Below the pieces are notes generated by a model, which saw nothing but the letters and a program-made list of their open reading frames with translations, was not told where the DNA came from and made no database searches. A DNA stretch of 5,372 bases, taken from positions 1 to 5,372 of the forward strand of contig JAPUJL010000385.1 in NCBI GenBank assembly GCA_027296185.1. Reading direction: 5' to 3'. The position numbers and the translations under genes were made by a program. Position 1 is the stretch's first letter. Each line of letters starts with the position of its first letter. This stretch comes from SAR324 cluster bacterium (GTDB lineage: Bacteria; SAR324; JACQKK01). Shown in pieces: positions 1 to 3,248 of this stretch.

Positions 1-186
1 ATCGGAGAGATCGCCACGGAAATCCGCAAACGCTGGAAGGGGCTCGAGGAGCCCCGGCGCGCCGCCTTCGAGATCGTCGATGCTCTCACCTACCTCCTGC
101 GGCTGGCCCACTGGTTCTCCGTGGACGTGGAGGCCGCGGTACGCACCAAGGAAGCCCTCAACGCCAAGAGGGATTGGCGCTATTGA
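1..186 (+). CDS. MazG-like nucleotide pyrophosphohydrolase, C-terminal fragment
   Basis: This is an open frame entering from the left edge and ending at TGA 184-186; 61 residues are visible. They form two helices typical of the all-alpha MazG/dCTPase-like NTP pyrophosphohydrolases. Around residues 22-36 is an EIVDALTYLLRLA stretch, matching the family's second metal-binding motif ExxD (E24, D27) and the following YLLRLA helix. It continues into a VDVEAAVRTKEALN segment like the usual 'DLexAvxxKxxxN' end. By family, such proteins hydrolyse (d)NTPs to NMP plus pyrophosphate in the cytoplasm, often cleaning non-canonical nucleotides. The first ExxE metal site and the N-terminus lie outside the window, so specificity cannot be judged. 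The C-terminus ends in RDWRY rather than the KYP-type ending common in dCTPases. Another all-alpha helical protein is possible, so the family call is moderate; that this frame is coding is more certain. Confidence 0.6.
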   Translation: MGEIATEIRKRWKGLEEPRRAAFEIVDALTYLLRLAHWFSVDVEAAVRTKEALNAKRDWRY

Positions 187-187
187 C

Positions 188-222
188 GGGCCGCGGGCGT
201 TCACCGCCTCTTCCCGCGGTTC
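188..222 (+). terminator. Possible hairpin terminator after the MazG-like gene
   Basis: A stem of about 10 bp begins two bases after the stop codon. CCGCGGG (191-197) pairs with CCCGCGG (213-219), and G188-G190 extend it with one G-C and two G-U pairs to 220-222; the loop is 15 nt. The 3' side is followed only by a short pyrimidine stretch with no real T-run. It may therefore be a weak or Rho-assisted terminator, or a stem protecting the 3' end. The position right after the gene is the main support. Confidence 0.35.
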
Positions 223-250
223 CGGTGCCTTGCGGGCGGTGCAGCGCCAC

Positions 251-304
251 GGGCGCCGATTGCGTCGGCCCGCGAAGGGCCGCAGATTGCGCCGTCCCGC
301 CCAG
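251..304 (+). repeat. Two-copy imperfect 27-bp tandem repeat
   Basis: Positions 251-277 and 278-304 align without gaps at 21 of 27 positions, sharing the core GATTGCGnCGnCCCGC. The repeat lies in the non-coding gap between the MazG-like gene and mdh, just upstream of the proposed mdh promoter; the second copy contains the candidate -35 element. It could be a local duplication or a pair of protein-binding sites. No function can be read from sequence alone. Confidence 0.5.
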
Positions 305-315
305 GGCCTCATAAT
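287..315 (+). promoter_or_regulatory. Candidate sigma70-type promoter of mdh
   Basis: TTGCGC (287-292) is a weak -35 (TTG conserved). CATAAT (310-315) is a good -10 with 5 of 6 consensus bases. The spacer is exactly 17 bp. The -10 sits in an AT-rich island (about 310-330) that stands out in a very GC-rich gap. Transcription would start near 322, giving a leader of about 80 nt before mdh. Within that leader, CCCGG (337-341) and CCGGG (355-359) can form a small hairpin upstream of the ribosome binding site. Confidence 0.45.
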
Positions 316-393
316 GGATAACAACAGCAACCTCTTCCCGGGCCGCACCTCGGGCCGGGCGCCGTCCGAGGCCGCCGCACCCGCCAATTCTTG

Positions 394-399
394 AAGGAG
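394..399 (+). promoter_or_regulatory. Ribosome binding site of mdh
   Basis: AAGGAG lies four bases before the ATG at 404, and extending it to AAGGAGTGAG gives a strong anti-16S match. It fixes the mdh start at 404, which also matches the family N-terminus just before the Rossmann glycine motif. Confidence 0.85.
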
Positions 400-403
400 T
401 GAG

Positions 404-1387
404 ATGAAACCACCGATCAAAGTCGCCATCACCGGCGCCGCGGGCCAACTCGCATACAGCCTCAGCTTCCGCGTGGCCTCGGGAGAGGTGTTCGGGGCGG
501 ATCAACCCCTGCATCTGACGCTGCTGGAAATTGCACCGGCCATGGGCGCGCTGGAAGGCGTGGTGCTGGAACTGGACGATTGTGCCTATCCCCTCGTCCG
601 GAGCATCCAGGCCACGGACCAGGCCACGGCGGCCTTCGACGGCATCAACTGGGGCCTGCTGGTGGGCAGCAAACCCCGCACCAAAGGCATGGAACGGGGC
701 GATCTGCTCGCCGCCAACGGCAAGATCTTCGTCGAGCAGGGCAAAGCCCTGGAGCGGGCGGCCGACGATCTGCGCATCCTGGTCGTGGGCAACCCGGCCA
801 ACACCAACTGCCTGATCGCCCTCAGCAACGCGGGCTCCGTGCCGACCGACCGATTCGCCGCCATGATGCGGCTGGACCAGAATCGCGGCATGGCCCAGCT
901 GGCCGGCAAGGCGGGCAAGCCGGTCTCCTCGGTAACGAACATGGCCATCTGGGGCAACCACAGCGCCACCCAGTTCCCCGACTTCTTCAACGCCAAGATC
1001 GGCGGCACACCCGCACCGGAGGTCATCCAGGACCCGGCATGGCTCGAGACCGCCTTCATCAGCACCGTGCAAAAGCGCGGCGCCGCCATCATCGAGGCGC
1101 GGGGTTCCTCCTCCGCGGCCTCGGCGGCCAGTGCGGCCATCGATCACGTGATCTCCATGCGCTCCGCCACGCCCGCGGGCGACTGGTTCAGCGCGGCGGT
1201 GCTCTCCGATGGGAGCTACGACGTCCCCCAGGGCATCGTGAGCTCCTTCCCCCTCCGCAGCGACGGCGAGAAATGGGAAATCGTCCAGGGCCTGACTCAC
1301 AACGCCTTCGCCCGGGAGAAGATCGACGCTTCCGTCAAGGAACTGCTCGACGAGCGAGAGGCGGTCAAGGATTCCCTTCCCGATTGA
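404..1387 (+). CDS. mdh: Malate dehydrogenase, NAD-type
   Basis: This 327-residue protein is full length for the GAAGQ-type malate dehydrogenases of many Gram-negatives. It interconverts malate and oxaloacetate with NAD(H) in the cytoplasm, in the TCA cycle or its reductive branch. The Rossmann motif TGAAGQLAYSL is at residues 10-20. An acidic E42 at the end of strand 2 (LLEI) fits NAD rather than NADP preference. The mobile loop (residues 89-101) carries the substrate arginines R92 and R98. NPANTN (130-135) supplies N130, LDQNR (157-161) supplies catalytic D158 and substrate-binding R161, and WGNHS (183-187) supplies catalytic H186. VQKRGAAIIEARG (222-234) is a family signature. No key residue is missing. 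The usual PSDGSYG segment reads LSDGSYDVP here, a mild deviation. The gene has its own probable promoter and looks monocistronic; the next gene, carD, is convergent. Confidence 0.97.
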   Translation: MKPPIKVAITGAAGQLAYSLSFRVASGEVFGADQPLHLTLLEIAPAMGALEGVVLELDDCAYPLVRSIQATDQATAAFDGINWGLLVGSKPRTKGMERGDLLAANGKIFVEQGKALERAADDLRILVVGNPANTNCLIALSNAGSVPTDRFAAMMRLDQNRGMAQLAGKAGKPVSSVTNMAIWGNHSATQFPDFFNAKIGGTPAPEVIQDPAWLETAFISTVQKRGAAIIEARGSSSAASAASAAIDHVISMRSATPAGDWFSAAVLSDGSYDVPQGIVSSFPLRSDGEKWEIVQGLTHNAFAREKIDASVKELLDEREAVKDSLPD

Positions 1388-1656
1388 GCCCGGCGCGCAC
1401 CGGCGGAGCCGGCAGGCGGCCGCTCCCCGGGAGGGCCTTGCCGCCGAGCGGTGCGATTCCCCCTCGCGCGTATCGCGCCCTGCAGATTCGATGACGGCAG
1501 GCCGGCCTCGACCCGCCGCGCAGGCCGGAGGCGGCCGCAAATCCGCTACTTGAGTGGGACGGAGATTTCAGGGCCGGGCAGCCGCGCTGAATGCGCGGCC
1601 CCCTGGCCCCCATTGTGCCGGGGCCGATTCCGATAGAATCGAAAGGAGAGAAAAGG
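1388..1656. other. Non-coding convergent spacer rich in inverted repeats
   Basis: This is the gap between the mdh stop and the carD stop, with no convincing gene in any frame. Its left part is very GC-rich and contains GCGCG-TAT-CGCGC (1466-1478) and CCGGCCT (1502-1508) facing AGGCCGG (1522-1528). Its right part has three consecutive hairpin-forming units (1581-1641). A purine-rich stretch (1641-1656) adjoins the carD stop. No canonical stem plus T-run terminator is seen for either gene. Confidence 0.7.
1581..1641. terminator. Cluster of three hairpins, possible shared transcript end for mdh and carD
   Basis: Three inverted repeats lie back to back. GCCGCGC (1581-1587) pairs with GCGCGGC (1593-1599) around a 5-nt loop. 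GGCCCC (1605-1610) pairs with GGGGCC (1620-1625) around 9 nt. CGATTC (1625-1630) pairs with GAATCG (1636-1641) around 5 nt. The last two share base 1625. They lie between two convergent genes, where a two-way terminator is expected. Neither strand has a T-run after the stems, so intrinsic termination is not demonstrated; a Rho-dependent end or a 3'-end-stabilising structure is equally possible. Confidence 0.4.
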
Positions 1657-2157
1657 CTAGCTCGCCTTTATCTTCTTCTTGGGGCGGGTGACGCGGATCA
1701 TGTTCTCCGCGGCTTCCTCGGAGACCTGCTTGGCCACGGAGATTTCCGAGATGAGCATCCGCTCGACCTGCATCAGGATTTTCCGCTCGGTGAAGGAAAG
1801 CCCCTTCTTGCCCTCCAGGGAGCGCAGGTAGCAATAAATGCTGGCGATATCCAGGGGATCGCCGCTTTTCATCTGCTCCAGGGTCTTCTTGCGCCAGCGG
1901 TGCCACTGTTGTGGCTTGGGGATGGAATTGGATGAGGTGATGAACTTGATGAGTTGGTCGACTTCCGCCTGCTCCATGACCTTTCGCAAACCGTTTTCCG
2001 CGGCTCGCGAAACGGGGACCAGAATTTCCATTTGCTTGACGGGGAACTCGAGCCGGTAAAAGCTGTGACTGGTGCCGTTGACCGATTTTTCCGTAACCTC
2101 CGAAATCGTTCCCAGACCGTATTGCGGGTAGATGACCTTCTCACCTAGTTGAAACAT
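1657..2157 (-). CDS. carD: CarD/CdnL-family RNA polymerase-binding transcription regulator
   Basis: The protein has 166 residues, matching the roughly 160 usual for stand-alone CarD/CdnL proteins. These bind the RNA polymerase beta subunit and stabilise the open complex, notably at rRNA and other housekeeping promoters. The N-terminal Tudor-like domain (about residues 1-55) opens with MFQLGEKVIYPQYGLG, the family's 'GdkVvYPxhGvG' signature. The C-terminal helical DNA-binding domain (about 60-155) has WHRWRKK (W85, W88), where the family places its promoter-contacting tryptophan. It also has KSGDPLDIA (97-105) and LSFTERKIL (120-128). A basic tail (PKKKIKAS) ends the protein. The ATG at 2157 is chosen because it gives the canonical start and has AAGGAGG eight bases upstream; the frame stays open to a TTG at 2214, but that would add 19 unlike residues. 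carD is divergent from ispE. Confidence 0.93.
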   Translation of the reverse strand: MFQLGEKVIYPQYGLGTISEVTEKSVNGTSHSFYRLEFPVKQMEILVPVSRAAENGLRKVMEQAEVDQLIKFITSSNSIPKPQQWHRWRKKTLEQMKSGDPLDIASIYCYLRSLEGKKGLSFTERKILMQVERMLISEISVAKQVSEEAAENMIRVTRPKKKIKAS

Positions 2158-2315
2158 CGCCAAGTCCTCCTTATCTCCCTTCGTCATATCCGTATCGGAA
2201 GGGGTAGACGGCAAAGGGCGGACCCGGAATCAAGCTCCGTGCTCAAGTTCCCCACGAGAGATTTTCCGGACGAGCCATCCGGCTGGGGAAGAGATCCGGT
2301 GATCCTGTCTGCTGA
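2158..2315. promoter_or_regulatory. Divergent carD/ispE intergenic region
   Basis: This 158-bp spacer must hold the promoters of both divergent genes. For carD, a weak minus-strand candidate is TTGCCG, ending near 2210, with a GATATG-like -10 about 18 bp further on; it would place the start of transcription just upstream of the ribosome binding site. For ispE, no convincing -35/-10 pair or strong Shine-Dalgarno site is visible. A short inverted repeat CCGGA / TCCGG lies near 2266-2282. The region's role is inferred from gene orientation rather than from clear motifs. Confidence 0.4.
2166..2172 (-). promoter_or_regulatory. Ribosome binding site deciding the carD start
   Basis: On the minus strand this reads AAGGAGG, a near-perfect Shine-Dalgarno site eight bases before the ATG at 2157. 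It rules in favour of that start over the in-frame upstream ATG (2187) and TTG (2214). Confidence 0.85.
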
Positions 2316-3221
2316 ATGGGTGCCCAACTTATGAAATCGGATGGGAAAAGGCAAGGCACAATCCAGTTGCTCGCTCCGGCCAAGATCACGCCCTACCTCC
2401 GCGTGCTCGAGAGGCGCCCTGACGGCTACCACGACGTGGATTTGGCACTCGTTCCCATTTCGCTCTACGACTCGCTGAATTTCCGTTTAACTCCTGGAGC
2501 CCCGACCGCCCTCACCGTCGAATCGCCGGAACCGCTGGGACCCGTGGCGGACAACCTGGTCCTGCGGGCCGCCCGGGCGTACCGGGAAGCCCTGGCCGAA
2601 CCGGTATCGGCCGCGATTCACCTGACCAAGCGCATTCCCGCGGCAGCGGGACTCGGCGGCGGCAGCGCCGATGCGGCGGCCACCCTCGTCGCGCTGGAGC
2701 GGCTGATGGGCTCGCCCCTCGGCCCCGGCCGGCTGCGGGAAATCGCGGAGGGCCTCGGCGCCGATGTGCCGTTCTTTCTCGATCCCCGGCCTTGCCGCGC
2801 CCAGGGGAGCGGTAAGCGGCTCCAGCCGTTGCCGGGTGGCGTGGTGCTACCGCTGGTCGTCGTCAAGCCCGCGTTTCCTATTCGTACCGCCGAGGCGTAC
2901 GGGGCGGTGCGCCCTTCGGCTGAAAACCTCGACGCTCCCGGGTTCCCGCGGCTGGGGAAAATGCACGATCCGCTCCACAACGATTTTGAGGCGGCGCTGT
3001 TTCCCCGCTTTCCCGAACTCGGCGCGATCAAGGCGCGCCTGCTGGCCGCGGGCGCCCTGGGGGCGCTGCTCAGCGGCACGGGGTCGGCGGTGTTCGGCGT
3101 CTTCCCGTCGGAAACCGCGCGGGACCGCGCTCTGGACGGGCTTTCGGATCAGCGCGGGTGGCGGGTTTTTGCCTGCCGGACGCTGACCCGGCACGACTAT
3201 TTTGCAGAGACCGTAATTTGA
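2316..3221 (+). CDS. ispE: 4-diphosphocytidyl-2-C-methyl-D-erythritol kinase
   Basis: This 301-residue GHMP kinase phosphorylates the 2-hydroxyl of CDP-methylerythritol with ATP, a middle step of the MEP pathway to isopentenyl diphosphate, in the cytoplasm. Visible motifs are PAKITPYLRV (residues 21-30, with catalytic K23), RPDGYHD (34-40, Y38 and H39 for substrate stacking) and KRIPAAAGLGGGSADAAATL (105-124, the ATP-phosphate loop). GADVPFF (148-154) carries catalytic base D150, and LLSGTGSAVFG (251-261) is GHMP motif 3. The family normally reads PAKIN; here the Asn is Thr25. An in-frame TGA at 2313-2315 directly precedes the ATG at 2316, so this is the longest start. The ATG at 2331 (296 residues) is an alternative, and neither has a strong ribosome binding site. 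The gene is divergent from carD and ends 27 bp from a convergent lipoprotein gene, so the frequent ispE-prs linkage is absent. Confidence 0.95.
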   Translation: MGAQLMKSDGKRQGTIQLLAPAKITPYLRVLERRPDGYHDVDLALVPISLYDSLNFRLTPGAPTALTVESPEPLGPVADNLVLRAARAYREALAEPVSAAIHLTKRIPAAAGLGGGSADAAATLVALERLMGSPLGPGRLREIAEGLGADVPFFLDPRPCRAQGSGKRLQPLPGGVVLPLVVVKPAFPIRTAEAYGAVRPSAENLDAPGFPRLGKMHDPLHNDFEAALFPRFPELGAIKARLLAAGALGALLSGTGSAVFGVFPSETARDRALDGLSDQRGWRVFACRTLTRHDYFAETVI

Positions 3222-3248
3222 AGAAACGGTGCCAGCCGAGCCGGCGCC
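3219..3248 (-). terminator. Terminator of the lipoprotein gene, overlapping the ispE stop
   Basis: Read on the minus strand, GGCGCC starts immediately after the TAA stop and pairs with GGCACC (one G-U-type mismatch position) around a 9-nt loop (stem arms 3243-3248 and 3228-3233). A T-rich tail GTTTCTTCA follows (3227-3219). The tail lies over the ispE stop codon. In the ispE direction the same stem is followed only by TT, so it should work mainly for the minus-strand gene, though a shared two-way end is possible. Confidence 0.5.

Noticed and set aside
580..1494. 304-codon plus-strand frame overlapping mdh
   Set aside because: It is out of frame with mdh, and its product is dominated by Arg, Gly, Gln and His runs, as expected of a shifted GC-rich gene.
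158..1540. 460-codon open frame on the minus strand across mdh
   Set aside because: It is the antisense of a clear malate dehydrogenase. Long antisense frames are common in GC-rich genes, and its product is Arg/Gly/Ala-rich with no domain.
1365..1613. 82-codon minus-strand frame in the mdh-carD gap
   Set aside because: It overlaps the mdh end and the hairpins, has Ser/Arg/Gly-biased composition and has no clear ribosome binding site or family resemblance.
1388..1656. tRNA, CRISPR or insertion-sequence remnant in the spacer
   Set aside because: No cloverleaf, regularly spaced repeat or transposase fragment is visible; the inverted repeats are short and unequal.
2158..2214. Upstream TTG start adding 19 residues to CarD
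   Set aside because: The added residues are unlike the family N-terminus, and the strong ribosome binding site lies inside this extension, pointing to the ATG at 2157.
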